Shown here: positions 35,746 through 48,400 of the stretch, piece by piece
Numbering within the stretch: position 1 is the first letter of the stretch
Layout: every line of letters starts with the position of its first letter
DNA from: Mercenaria mercenaria
Lineage: Eukaryota; Mollusca; Bivalvia; Venerida; Veneridae
Assembly (NCBI RefSeq): GCF_021730395.1
Contig: NC_069366.1
Span: 86,230,501-86,294,500 of the forward strand
Direction of reading: 5' to 3'
Length of the DNA: 64,000 nt
Program-made: the position numbers and the translations under genes
The notes under the pieces: generated by a model
The model's database searches: none
Told to the model about the DNA's origin: nothing
Seen by the model: the letters and a program-made list of their open reading frames with translations, nothing else

Positions 35746-36887
35746 CTTATGAAACTCCATAGAGGTTTCCGTGTTGATATATATCGCAACAGTTTTGTAA
35801 GATATCAGCACAGTTTTGTAGTAATAATGTGTGTTACTATGTATAACATGCTGCAAAGATCAAAGGAAAATTGCCGCACTATGCGATAATTATAGAAAGT
35901 TTAAGAAGAGCTGTGTTACGAATTTCCACATTTCGTTTTTGAGAGGCCATGTTTAAGCCTGACATGTAAAATGCAATAGTGTTACCCCTGCATCACCGAT
36001 GTTCTGACTAATAAAATGGAGGGTATGTTTTTATGTCTGCATATAAAAAAATTAGGGCTGTTTAAAATGTGTAGAGGCTAACAGACTGAAATACTGAAAA
36101 CGTAGGTGATTTCGGTGTCTAAATGAAATCACATATTTGTGATTTCTGCGGATCGCGACGGCCAGAATCTCATTCGAGTCGAACAGTTCATTACCATCGA
36201 GACAGATGTGATATGGTCAAATATTTGACTTTTATATTTACGTCATACTTGCATTTAGTTCGAAAATTGCATAAAAGTATTTATTGTCAGCTGCAGCTGA
36301 CAAAGACAAAACTTTGATATAGAAAACAGAAAGACAAAATGTGTAAGAAATAGTATGTTACTCGTACAGGCTTGTCTGCAACTCTCATGATAAAAAATAG
36401 TAGAATCTAACACGGATCAAGCCAACATTAGATCTACATGGTTTATTTAATTTATATATAAAATAACAGGCAGGTTTAGCCTCCACATTTTACCTTCTAG
36501 ATAAGAGGTTGTAAAGATTCGGCCACTTTTAAAACATAAAGTTGGTTATATTTTCAACATTGTCTTGGAAATAAATCGATGCTACAGCCAAAATCGTTCT
36601 TTCTTTTTTCAACAAAATGCAATCAATTTTCAATAGCATACCTCATCGTAACCTCATGGGAAATATTTGCTAACAGAGATTTAAAAAGCGCCTGTCATCC
36701 TTCTCACATCAGCATGACGTAGTTTAATTTTTACGTCACTGTTTATTACACATTTAAGCGTTTACAAGACTGTTGTTCTTGTCACTTTTCGGAGGTGTTT
36801 TGTAAACGTGTGTTAACAGAGCTTTTATACCGCCTTTTATAACACCTTTTTATATAATTATATGCGCGTTCCGTGGCAAAGCATAAA

Positions 36888-37184
36888 CGTTTGTTTTGTT
36901 TTGTTTGTTTTGGGTTTTAACGCCGTTTTTCAACAGTAGGCCTATTTCAGTCATGTAACGGCGGGCAGTTAACCTAACCAGTGTTCCTGGTTTCTGTACC
37001 AGTACAAACATGTTCTCCGCAAGTAACTGCCAACTTCCCCACATGAATCAGAGATGGAAGACTAATGATTTCAGACACAATGTCGTTTATCAAATAGTCA
37101 CGGAGAACATACGCTCTGTCCGAGTATCGAACTCACGACCCCGCGATCCGTAGACCAACGCTCTACCTACTGAGCTAAGCGAGA
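36888..37184 (-). mobile_element. tRNA-headed SINE, family 2, full copy
   Basis: On the minus strand the head reads 'TAGCTCAGTAGGTAGAGCG' (canonical A-box) and 'GTGAGTTCGATACTC' (B-box). The body contains 'ggttaggttaactgcccgcc' and the tail is rich in AAAACAAA. Two more copies lie at 53126-53400 and 57561-57802. It may be related to the V-SINE-type RUDI family known from bivalves, but I cannot confirm that here. Confidence 0.75.
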
Positions 37185-37496
37185 AAGCATAAACATATAA
37201 CCCAAAACGGATAGTTCAAAAGGAAATGACGTCAACGTAAAAAACGTAGAAATGGAAATTCAATGACGTTGAGGGGCAATATATTCATTTACTTGTTTTT
37301 AACGCGTTTTATGCTAGATAGCGCATGTTCTTTTCGTGTTATAAAGTTTGATTTGAATTAACCCTTGTCGGGCCTCAGCATAAACGAGCGCGTGCGATGA
37401 CGTCACGCGACCCGCGAGACAAAATACATGTATTTGCAATTCAGAGTACTTTAGGGAAGGACAACTTTTTGTTATACTCACCTAAACTTGTTGTGT

Positions 37497-37519
37497 TTTT
37501 TTTTTTTTTTTTTTTTTTT
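37497..37519 (+). repeat. Poly-T tract
   Basis: Uninterrupted run of about 22 T, possibly the A-tail of a reversed retroelement. No body is recognised next to it. Confidence 0.6.
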
Positions 37520-37674
37520 GCCGACTTTGGTGCTGATGCAAGTGCTTGTGATGACACAGATGTGTTTTCAAGTATCTGGCTCGAAAAAAAGCTTTAAAGT
37601 GGGTGGCCGAATATTTACAACCTGGCCGAATTTACGACTTGAACCAGTACATATCCTAACTTGATCAGTCTTAT

Positions 37675-37797
37675 ATTGTTGGGTTTTACGTAGTCCAACT
37701 CGTGACGTAATCAAATTTCATTTTTAAATTTCAATCTGATATTTCTGTGAACGGACCGTCGGGGGAGGTAACTGGAGTCACGGACTTGGTCTAGGTT
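37675..37797 (+). repeat. Dispersed repeat shared with 15655-15780
   Basis: Same block order as the reverse of 15655-15780: 'gtagtccaactcgtgacgta', 'aatctgatat', 'ggaccgtcgg', 'ggaggtaactggagtcacgg'. It directly abuts a SINE body at 37796. Confidence 0.65.
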
Positions 37798-38090
37798 TTA
37801 CGTCACACCGACAAAATTGTTGGTCACATGGCGACTTTCCAGCTTTTCGTGGTGGAGGAAGACCACATGTGCCCCATTAGGTATTAGTTCAAAAATGGGC
37901 TTCTTGGTATCTAACGTCCGACCTTCCCTAAGGCAGATAGAAGGCTGCCTCACTTTGAACAATGAATTATACTTTCCAAGGACTTTCGAACCGACAGTGG
38001 TAAAGGGCAAGTGACTCTTCAGAAAGTCGGGAACGTTAACCACGCGGATACTCTCTAAATACCTTTTTCCATCCGAGTTAAAAGGCAATG
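37796..38090 (-). mobile_element. tRNA-headed SINE, family 1, head at right end
   Basis: The body 'catggcgactttccagcttt' and 'gtggtggaggaagaccacat' is followed at about 37975-38065 by a reversed tRNA-like segment with 'gactttcgaaccgacagtgg' and 'gggaacgttaaccacgcgga'. The reverse complement of these gives B-box and A-box order. Confidence 0.6.
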
Positions 38091-38296
38091 CAGATTGGAG
38101 TAGTATTTATATATGCAGATGATATTCATTTAAAAAAATCATTTTTAAACATGTATTACGTTTTCAAGAAAAAAAATACCAAAATATACTCCGATCTCCA
38201 ATGATCGCATCAGATCTCTTACCTCCGTCACACATGTCTAAATAAGAAGTGACTACGTTATGACTAGGAGTAAAAATCTGCTGAGAAGGACTGACT

Positions 38297-39438
38297 ATTC
38301 TTGCCTACCTAGCGGGGAAAGTATACATTTATCCGAGCACGCGCCGAGGATAGATATTCCTGTCTTTTCCTAGGGAAAAACCTTGTCTAAAATAGCGTGC
38401 ACTAAGGTGACGTCACATAGTACTGGTACCATTGTGACGTCATAAACTTTATAAATAATGTCAGGAAATACCCAGACCTATTTGTCTCCACGAACCATTT
38501 TGAACATGATAGGCAAGAAAAATGATCTAACATGCCTGCTTGTGTAAGACAGCTGTTTTCCCTACCCTCGGGACAGCATGGATAAAAAACCTCGCTAACG
38601 CTCGGTTTTCCATTCCACGCTGTCCCTCGGGTAGGGAAAACCCCGTCTTACACAGGCAGGCATGTAAGATCCTTATATTCTTGCCTACCCAGCGGGGAAA
38701 GTATAAATTTATCCGAGCACGCGCCGAGGACAGATATTCCTGTCTTTCCCTAGGGAAAACGCTTGTCTAAAATAGCGTGCAATAATGTGACGTCACATAG
38801 TACTGGTACCATTGTGACGTCATAAACTTTATAAATAATGTCAGGAAATACCCAAACCCATCTGTCTTCACGATCTATTTTTAATGTGATAGGCAAGAAA
38901 AATGATCTAACATGTCTGCCTGTGTAAGACAGCTGTTTTCCCTACCCTCGGGACAGCATGGATAAAAAAACCTCGCTAACGCTCGGTTTTCCATTCCACA
39001 CTGTCCCTCGGGTAGGGAAAACCCCGTCTTACACAGGCAGGCATGTAAGACCCTTATATTCTTGCCTACCTAGCGGGGAAAGTATACATTTATCCGAGCA
39101 CGCGCCGGGGATAGATATTCCTGTCTTTCCCTAGGGAAAACCCTTGTCTAAAATAGCGTGCACTAAGGTGACGTTACACAGTACTGGTAACATTGTGACG
39201 TCATAAACTTTATAAATAGTGTCAGGAAAAACCCAAACCTATTTGTCTCCACGATCTATTTTAAACATGATAGGCAAGAAAAATGACCTAACATGTCTAC
39301 CTGTGTAAGACAGCTGTTTTCCTTACCCTCGGGACAGCATGGATAAAAAACCTCGCTAACGCTCGGTTTTCCATTCCACACTGTCCCTCGGGTAGGGAAA
39401 ACCCCGTCTTACACAGGCAGGCATGTAAGATCCTTATA
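38297..39438 (+). repeat. Palindromic satellite, three units of about 380 bp, with repeated CRE and TATA-like motifs
   Basis: Unit starts are at about 38301, 38681 and 39062 ('ttgcctacctagcggggaaa'). Each unit holds a near-palindrome: 'aagacagctgttttccctac', 'ctcgggacagcatggataaa', then the inverse ending 'gggtagggaaaaccccgtct'. Two TGACGTCA octamers sit 27 bases apart (38408 and 38435; 38788 and 38815). In the third unit the first octamer is degraded and the second is at 39196. TATAAATA follows at 38450 in unit 1, with a matching position in the others. No open frame of gene length that is not repeat-derived. Confidence 0.85.
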
Positions 39439-39439
39439 G

Positions 39440-39600
39440 TCTAGTCCTAACTAGAAGAAACGTAGTTCTAATTAGGACTGAATTAGGCGATCTAGTAACT
39501 TCTGACTCGAAAATACTAGTCATAATTAGGAGTTACTAAAATTAAAATGAGTAGGACTAGTTACACAAGTCCTAATTTAAAAATAAACTTAAAAATAAAC
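39440..39600. repeat. Short inverted 'agtcctaatt' motifs
   Basis: 'tagtcctaactagaa', 'ctaattaggact', 'gtcataattagg' and 'agtcctaattt' alternate in both orientations directly after the 380-bp satellite. Confidence 0.4.
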
Positions 39601-40084
39601 TCATTTAATAGATCTAGATTTTTTTCTAAATATACTTATGTATGTAAATATTTACCTTAAAACTGCTATGTGATGTGGCCTGGTTTTGAGGTCTTCAGCA
39701 ACCACCTCTATCTAAAATTTGCTGGTTCCTGGACTATTAATAAACTACTGCGAATGATATTTCGGTAGATCTAGTGTACATGTATTTTCGCGAGCTGTAA
39801 TTTGCATTTGTCATGAAAAGCCTACCTAAATGAACATTAAATATTACGTCACACCCATGACGTAGTGTTTAAGGTTATTTAAAGTAACCAAGGGTAACAT
39901 ATCACAGTGAGCAGGCGGTTCCAACGTTTTTTCTTCTTTTTGTGCACGGTGAAATTTACTCAGAAAGAAACTGAATGGATATAAATAGCTATGACTGTGT
40001 TCACTTTATAATTTCCTGGTGTTATGTCGTGTCCAAACACTCAACTTAAGTAGGCCTACATTCAGTGGGGAAAGGGGACGTTGT

Positions 40085-40610
40085 TTCGTGTTTTCATCAT
40101 CATGGTTTCGATTTCTTTACAATCGTAGTTTTGACTTTTCATCATCGTAGTTTCGTGTTTTCACCATCGTGATTCCGACTTTTCGAACTCAGAATATGCG
40201 GCGATGCCCTTACGTACGGGACACCATAGAAGTCCAATCAATATCATCTTTGAAAAAGGGCACTTATTTGATGTACGAAGGTTAATGTGAAACAACACGT
40301 AATAACTTTGACCTTAAAAGGTTTTGTACGGTGTTCTGTTTGGACCGTCGTCATTTTTATTTCTGAACCCCATATCTCGAATGTCAAAATCATGAACCTA
40401 CGATGAAGAAAAGTCGAAAACACGATCGTGAAAGTCAAAATTACGAGGGCGAAAACTCGAAACTACGATCATCGGGTGAAAGCCGAAATTATGCAATATC
40501 ATTTCGCGTTTTCGCCATCGTCGTTTCGTGCTTTTTTTTTAACGTGCTTTTGACTTTCGTCATTATGGTTTTGACTTTCATCATCGCAATTTCATGATTT
40601 CCTGGAATGG
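40085..40610. repeat. Degenerate short repeats, inverted about a centre
   Basis: 'catcatcgtagtttcgtgtt' and 'tcaccatcgtgattccgact' in the left half; 'aaaagtcgaaaacacgatcg' and 'gaaaactcgaaactacgatc' in the right half, followed again by the forward form. Not coding. Confidence 0.55.
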
Positions 40611-41203
40611 GGTTTAGTTAGTCGAAAGCACGATTATGAAAGTTTATAACTAAAACAAAACATGTTATGGAATCAGGGGCAGAGAAATCTGATTTTGACT
40701 TGCTTGTCCCTTTTTGTCATTTGATGTTTTTTACTTGTCCGTATGATAGTTATATAGTAAATTCTGGTCAAATTTTACTTGTCCGTATAGGCTTTGGGAC
40801 AACCTGGGCAATACGGACAATTGAATTTGCCGCCCCTGGGAATGTGGAAAAAATCTAACTATTATTAAGAATAATATCATCCAAAGTGGATGAAAATTTT
40901 ATTTTTTGTGTGTTAGTTTTAGGCCATATTTCTAATTAGCCGAACATAATTGTTTTAGCATTTTAAGTCTTTGTTTAATAGACTGGTTTGTTTCATTTTG
41001 TTGTCAATGATGCAGAGATATATTGATGCTTTCAATTGCATGTCATTGGAATATGTAATATTTTGTAATATATTCGTGTGTACACATATTATTCACATTT
41101 TATTTGTGGAACAGAATGTATGAAAATAATTTATGCAATGGGAAATTATGAATGGGGGTTAATTTATTATATAAAAAGAGAAGAATAAAAACTTTAAAAT
41201 GTC

Positions 41204-41302
41204 CATTTCGAGGGCTCAATGCGAAACTAGTCTATTTGCTTCTATTTCTATATACACTTAGACTAGTTTCGCGTGTAGCGCTCGATTTGTTGGCTCGAAA
41301 TG
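41204..41302. repeat. Hairpin
   Basis: 'catttcgagggctcaatgcg' and 'aaactagtcta' are mirrored by 'tagactagtttcgcgtgtag' and 'ggctcgaaatg', with a 24-base spacer. Confidence 0.65.
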
Positions 41303-41988
41303 ATATTTTGTTGACTTTTAACTGTGTTGATAAATTTTTATGCTCCAACCATACAAAAAGGATGGAAGGGAGAGCATATAGTGATAGTTCAGTCCGTGGG
41401 TGTGTGTCAATCCATTCATTAGTCCATATGTGCATAAATTTCTATGACCAGGTTTCCGCATACTGAAATACCTGCAGTGACTAGGACAAATTTAGAGGGA
41501 AAAAACATGCTCTAACAGTAAACAGTTGCAGGCATAAATTCAAACATTTTTCGACTTGTATGCTTTTGTCTAAAATGTGCAATTTATTTTGCAATATTTC
41601 GAGGTTATAGTATTTTAGGAACGGAATTGTATGTGAAACCCGTTGACGGAAATGAAATGAATATAAGGGAGTGTATTGTGTAAGTTGAAATTGAAACGAC
41701 ATTTCTATTCATTACTTTTATTCAAAATCAACAAAATGTATAACAATCTAATAGAACTTATCACAGCAACTGCTTAGCATGGCTATTTCATTTATGTAGA
41801 TAGCCCGGTTCGGCGAATTTCCGGTTTCCTTTTCCGGATACTTTTTATAGTCTCTAAACATATCCATAGCTTGATGTGACATACGGTAAGTAAAGAACTT
41901 AAAGACCCACAAGAAATATGTCCCTTTTTTCCAGGAATATAACGATAAATGAATTGCATTGAGAAAATACAAGTTATGACTTAGATAT

Positions 41989-42158
41989 TAACCTTTAGCC
42001 TGCTGGCAGCAAGTGATTCTGCCTTTGCGACCAGTGCAGACCAAGATCAGCCTGCACATCCGTGCAGTCTGATCATGGTCTGCACTGTTTGCCATTCAGT
42101 CAGTATATTTTTGGTAAACACCCTTTTTAACAGTTAATGGTACTGTCCAAATTGAATG
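41989..42158 (+). repeat. Dispersed repeat related to the TGAGCC MITE core
   Basis: Contains 'tttgcgaccagtgcagacca', 'gcctgcacatccgtgcagtc' and 'ggtctgcactgtttgccatt'. A second copy lies reversed at about 57960-58134. The centre resembles the 'gcctgcgcatccgcgcagtc' core of the TGAGCC MITEs. Confidence 0.7.
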
Positions 42159-42455
42159 GTACTGTTCCAGATAACACTGCAGTTTTCTCTTCTGATTCAT
42201 AGTTAATTTTATGTAAGAAATACCTCAGAAGCATCTCTTGAATATTGTCCGGTGAGCATACCCAAGCCGACATAGTGCGTCCCAGTTGAAACAGATTAGG
42301 TATCTTAAAACTATTAATGTTAGCTGTTCCGTCGAGCGTAGCAGACGACATGTACCTTAAGCAGACTGAAAATGCAAGCCTGGAAGTTGATTTTTTGTAC
42401 ATGTTGAATTGCACAAGACCAGAAAGACACTTTAGAAATCTCGTCTGTCGTCCTG

Positions 42456-45400
42456 TCAGGTTTTCTCTTCAATTTTACTAGCACTCTCAGTATTTGAGTC
42501 ACCGTTGCCTTTATTATACTCTGTTTGGATATTAGTTTTTTTGATAATGGGAGAGACGGAATTTGTTTTATATTTGGCTTTCTTTTCACTTTCTGAATTA
42601 GTTTTAACAGTTCCTGTCTCATCAGTCTTAATGTTTTCTTTATTTTCCTTTTCAATTACAGAAATAACTTTAGTACTATCCTTTTTAGTGGTAGATTCTG
42701 TTTTCACTAAATTAGTATCATCTTCAAAATGAACCGACTTTATATGAACTTTAGCTGTATTATTTATATCGACGTCAGTGAGTATTACATTAGGCAAAGT
42801 ACGCTGTTTACTAGAAACTGGGCGTCCCCGAGGAACAGGCGATTCGGCTTTTAATGTATTTACTTTATTTGACGATGCATTACGGGATGTTTCCAGCTGT
42901 GGTTTTATAGCTCCCCCAGCCGTTTTACTTTGTGTAAAAAATGGAAATCTTGGAATTCTTGGGCTTCCATTCTCTATGATTTTACTTCCTCCGTTTTCTA
43001 AAACACCATTTTCTTTCGCTGTTACTTTATCAATAGTTATTACAACTTGACTATTTTCCTCTGGTCTTTGAGATTTTAAGGTCGATTCTCTATCCTTTTT
43101 TCTGCTCTTCACAAGTTCTTTCCATCTTGTAAACACATCTAAAGTTCTTTCTTGCCGTGCTTTTTTGATTTCTCGTTTTTTGAATTGAATCACGGAAAGT
43201 CTCGCGCGAATCAGCGATCGTGTGTTCTCGTCAATTTCATTCTCATCGATATCTGTATAATGCTTCTTCACACAGAACTTAACAAGTTTAGCAATTATAA
43301 CAGCGAGGATACCCACAACTGCCAGCACACCAAGTGTTATTACGGCTTTTACCCCAGCGTTGTCAAGGTCAGAGTCTGAAACAGAAAATAAATAATGAAT
43401 TGACTAATGAATGATGTGCTTTGTCCTGTGTGTGCAATTTGTAATATCATTTACTTGCTTCTTCCTCCTTATTATTGTGTTTGTCTGGAACTTAATGATT
43501 ATAAAACGTTACCATAAGAGTGTCTGACAAAAAGGGAATATAAAAAAGACAGGCACCATGTTATATGGCAGCCGAACCATGAGAATAGAAGTGTATTGTT
43601 ACAAAACGGTCTAACAAAAAGAATGCAAAGTAGTGGAGGACAGGGAACAAAGAACGTTATGGACGTTTTAGGGGTACTGGAGGATATGGCACAAAGAACG
43701 TAATGTTTGCCGTGGTACTGGAGGGTATATCACAAAGAACGTTTCGGAAGCTATTTTAATGAACGGCAAAACACAAAAAAAGAACTGGAAGCCATAGTAC
43801 TAGACGGCATGGCACAAAGAACTTATTGGAAGTCATTGTACTGAGGAGCATGGCGCACAAATGTTTTGGAGGTTATGATATTGGAGGATATGGCACAAAG
43901 AACGTTTTGAAAACTATGGTGTTGGAGAATATGGCATAAAGAATGTTTTGGAAGTCATGGTATTGGATGTAATGGCACACAGAACGATTTGGAAACTCTG
44001 TTATTGGAGAGTATTGCACAAAGAATGTTTTAGAAACTATGGTATTGGAGGGTATGGCACAAAGAATGTTTTGGAAGTCATGGTATTAGAGGGTATGGCA
44101 CAAAGAACGTTTTGGACACTATAGTATTGGACGGTATGGCACAAAGAATGTTTTGGAAGTCATGGTATTGGAGGGTATGGCACAAAGAACGTTTTGGACA
44201 CTATAGTATTGGACGGTATGGCACAAAGAATGTTTTAGATACTATGGTATTGTAGTGTATGGCACAAAGAATGTTTTGGAACTCATGGTATTGGAGAATA
44301 TGGCACATAGAACGTTTTGGAAACTAGAGTATTGGACGGTATGGCACAAAGAACTGTTGGAAGCCATAGTTCTGGACGGCATGACACAAAAAATTTATTG
44401 GAAGTCATTGTACTGAGGAGCATGGCGCAAAAATTGTTTTGGAGGTTATGATATTGGAGGATATGGCAAAAAGAACGTTTTGGAAACTATGGTGTTGAAG
44501 AGTATGGCTCAAAGAATGTTTTGGAAGTATGTTAGCTGAGGGCAAGACACAAAGAACGTATTGGAAGCCATGGTACTGGAGAGCACATTACAACAAATAA
44601 AGCTAAAGAAAAGCAATGAATTAATGGATGGTTGACAAATAATAATCAATGTATAAAAGCTTCATGACACAGGATGGCCTACCAAACTGTTCTACCAAAC
44701 TGTTCATGAGCATTTTGTAGAAGGGTCTGAAATAAAACATTGAACATAAAATGGAATATGAAACGCATGAGTTTGACAAACATACCGCGGCTATAGAAAT
44801 GCGTCATGGTACATTGAATTTTATAACAAGATCATGGCTATACTGACAGACCTAGACAAAAGAAAAAACGTCACTTTCCACTTTGCAAAGTGAATCGAGA
44901 GGGTTTCCTATCCTAACAAATATTTGACTTATTATATTATTAAAAATTAGAGGGCCTTTTTAGGTCTCATCATACACTTTGGAATCCCTTAAGAAAAATC
45001 TTTACAGTCTTATCCCCATATCAACAAGATCGGTTCTTTGTGGTAAGTTATTACGAATGCGATACATTGTCAATAAACAAGCGGCAATTAAACTTGCCAA
45101 TTGACCTCAGCTTTCCATTTTTTTTATCAAATGCCGCTTGTCAAGTAGCAAAGAATAACTACACAACATTGATCTTAATCTTTTCTTGACGTTTTTTCTT
45201 ACTTTCTTACTTTCATATTATCATTGATTTGCCAAAATAACATTAAGTGCTTTGACGTATAATTAAACTTTAGCATTAAGGTATAATTTCTCCCAGCGAA
45301 ATGTCATTTTGTGCAATATGGCGCCACAGCCTCTTTATTTAAGAAATATATATTCGATTTAACAATTTCATATTTTTACATTTGAATTAAACTGCTATTT

Positions 45401-48400
45401 GAATTTTATTTATTACAAACGTTTGTCTTAAAATATGCACTTAAATCTCATTAAATGTAATACAATCTTAAGATCTTAATTCAATATATCGGTAATTGTA
45501 TTACATAATGACCTATGACACGTTTCTGTTACAAGGGAGCAACAGTATTTATTTTATTTTTTTTCGTTCGTGGTACTTGAACATTTATTGCGATAAAGCA
45601 GTCTTTGATCTTAAATAAATACCTGTTAAGACAAATTCCAATTAGAAGTACATTAAGCTGGTTATAACACCGTTTGTACGTACGCATATACTTAATTAAC
45701 ATTTTACGTCAAACTCAGTATAAAGTTACGTACTATCTTGCAATAGTTCACAATCATGATATGTTGTATCACATTATCTTTTAAGACTTAATATAAGCCG
45801 CTTAAATAACGAGACGACTCGCGGATAGTCCTAGAGAAAACTCTTCAGACCTGATTTTCCTGGTCTATAGCCATATTATGGGTGACAGTATATATAGGTT
45901 TAGACCATAAAACCTATATCTCCCCTGGACATTTTAACATATTTATAAGATTTTGTTTTAATTGCATTGTAAATATGAGCCGCGCCATGAGAAAACCAAC
46001 ATAGTCGCGGCATTTTGCGACCAGCGTGGATCCTGACCAGCCAGCGCATCCGCGCAGTCTGGTCACTGGTCAGGATCCATGCTGTTCGCTAATGGTTTCT
46101 CTAATTGCAATAGGGTTTGAAAGCGAACAGCATGGACCCTGACCAGACTGCGCGGATGCGCAGGCTGGTTTGGATCCATGCTGGTCGCAAACGCACTATG
46201 TTGGTTTTCTCATGGCGCGGCTCATATTATGGTGTTGACCTGTAACAAAATCAGTTTTCATAACAGGTTGCTCTGCAGCTTTACCATTCCGTGTCGCACC
46301 GTACAGATGCAAGATTAAAAAAAATATTATATACCTATATAATTTCAGTCAAAAATACGGCAAACAAAACAAAGTCGTGGAAGTATTATGAAAGAAGGGA
46401 TCATTATGATAACAGTAGCTAGATCTGGGATTCTGTATTCGGCTCTCGTGGATTTTGCAAGGTCGGATCTCACTCGATGTTTGTGCGCTTCGTGTGATCC
46501 GACCTGGCAAAATCCACTCGAGCGAATTCAGATCACGCTCCTCCCATATATAACAAGGCCAAGGGGACATAACGCATAAGTAACAGAGTAACCGTTACTG
46601 CTCAATGAGATGTAGCAATACAGAAATGTCACGTGTGTTGGCCAACCTATAACCAGACCAAAAAGGAAGCGGGTAGTTTCTGCAATATATATCTTATAGA
46701 AAGCATGAAAAGGGAACAATCTGTTCCAGATTTTTTTTATAGAAGCATGAAACTTGACCCCTTTAAAAAATGCATTTATGATTATAGAAATGTAAGCGCT
46801 GGCAAGTTAGAAGTAATGCTGTGAACAATATGACCTTGCTTTGACTTGTTATGCGTCATAACTATCATTTAAGCAACATTTAATGTTCATTTACTTCATA
46901 GTATAATGTATACATTTATTATAGGTGAATTCGTTCATTTCATGTTCAATTTAGCTATAGAGGAGGCAAGTTAGCTATGATCATGATGATAATTGCATGA
47001 GAATGGACAATAAGCCGCTGATACAGCTGTCTTAGAAACCTTTATATAGCCCAAAATCATGAATTATTTACTTAGCTTGCGTTTCAAAGTAAATAAGTTA
47101 TACATGCACAGCATTTATATGCATACGACCAAAACATTATTGATAAAATGATAAGGTGCATGAAAGTTCAATTAACAGCATTAACATATAGATGTTTTTC
47201 AAATTGATAACCCGTGTTACCTAATTATAATGCAAATTTCTCTCTCAGTTTTCAGTCAGGGGACTTTGTGGTTGACTGAAAGAATTTTTAAAATCAGACC
47301 ACCGTCACAAAAGATATGGCAGTTTGAAATTTGAGAAAATGGCTTATCATGGAGGCAGCCGTTATAGTGTGTTAATGACGTTATTTATACACTGTGAATT
47401 CTTTGTTTGGCAAATAACCTTTTAAATAGATTCATTTTATGTGTTTCTTGAGTATAAGATGTAAAAGATGTTAATTTCTTTCATGATAGCTGGAAAAAAG
47501 TAGAGAAGTATTTTACAGGAAGAAGTAAATACAGTCCAAATTTATGTCAGGAAACTTAACAAATCCACCATTTTGTTGGGGTTTTTTTTGTTGCCATGGA
47601 AACAAAATGGCCGCCATTTTGATCAAATATTAAAATGCTCATCACTTATTTAAGATAATTTTGAAAACTCTTTCAATTCTTTTAATGATTTATGAATTCC
47701 TAGCAGACGGAATTAACATAAGAACAACATTGCCTTTCCCTTTAAAATGCCTTTACAATCCGAAAAGAAAGCTTTTGATATCTAAAAGGTTTTGAGTTGA
47801 CATGGCTTTGCTATTTGATACATTAATGTATTTAATAGAACTAACAAAAATATTGAAAGGCAAAGTTGGCTATGAATGTATAATTTCGATATTCATTCTT
47901 TGATATAATAACAATACGTCACGGTATTAAATCTTTTTATATAAATATTTAAAATATGACCACTTACGTGGGCCAAACAATTTCAAATATTATTCGACAC
48001 AACTAAGGTAAATATCAAAACAAGGGTGTGAAGACGTTAAGATTTTGACATTAAACTTTCTCGCTCTTGAAACTTGAAGTAGCCGGGTTTGTACTTAATC
48101 ATATTTACTTTTATTGAAGCATCGTATCAAATAACTTCAAGTTTATGTAATAGAGATTTATTGTAAATTACGTTATGTTTATTGTTTAATTAGAGACACG
48201 GTCTAGAAATGTGATAAAGGCAAACCCAAGTCTCAAACTGAAATGTGATTTATACTGTATAATCATAAATCATAAATGTTGCGAGAGAGGGGAGAGAATG
48301 AGGGGTGGGATGGGGATTAACTCTTCCTTATGATTGGGTTGATAAGGACAATCCTTCTGTTGATAATAGAAATCTGTTTTTAAATGCCAGAAGCGCTTTT

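Noticed and set aside
37141-37184. Possible functional tRNA gene (clear A and B boxes)
   Set aside because: The head runs straight into a SINE body with two more copies in the window, and the cloverleaf is not completed.
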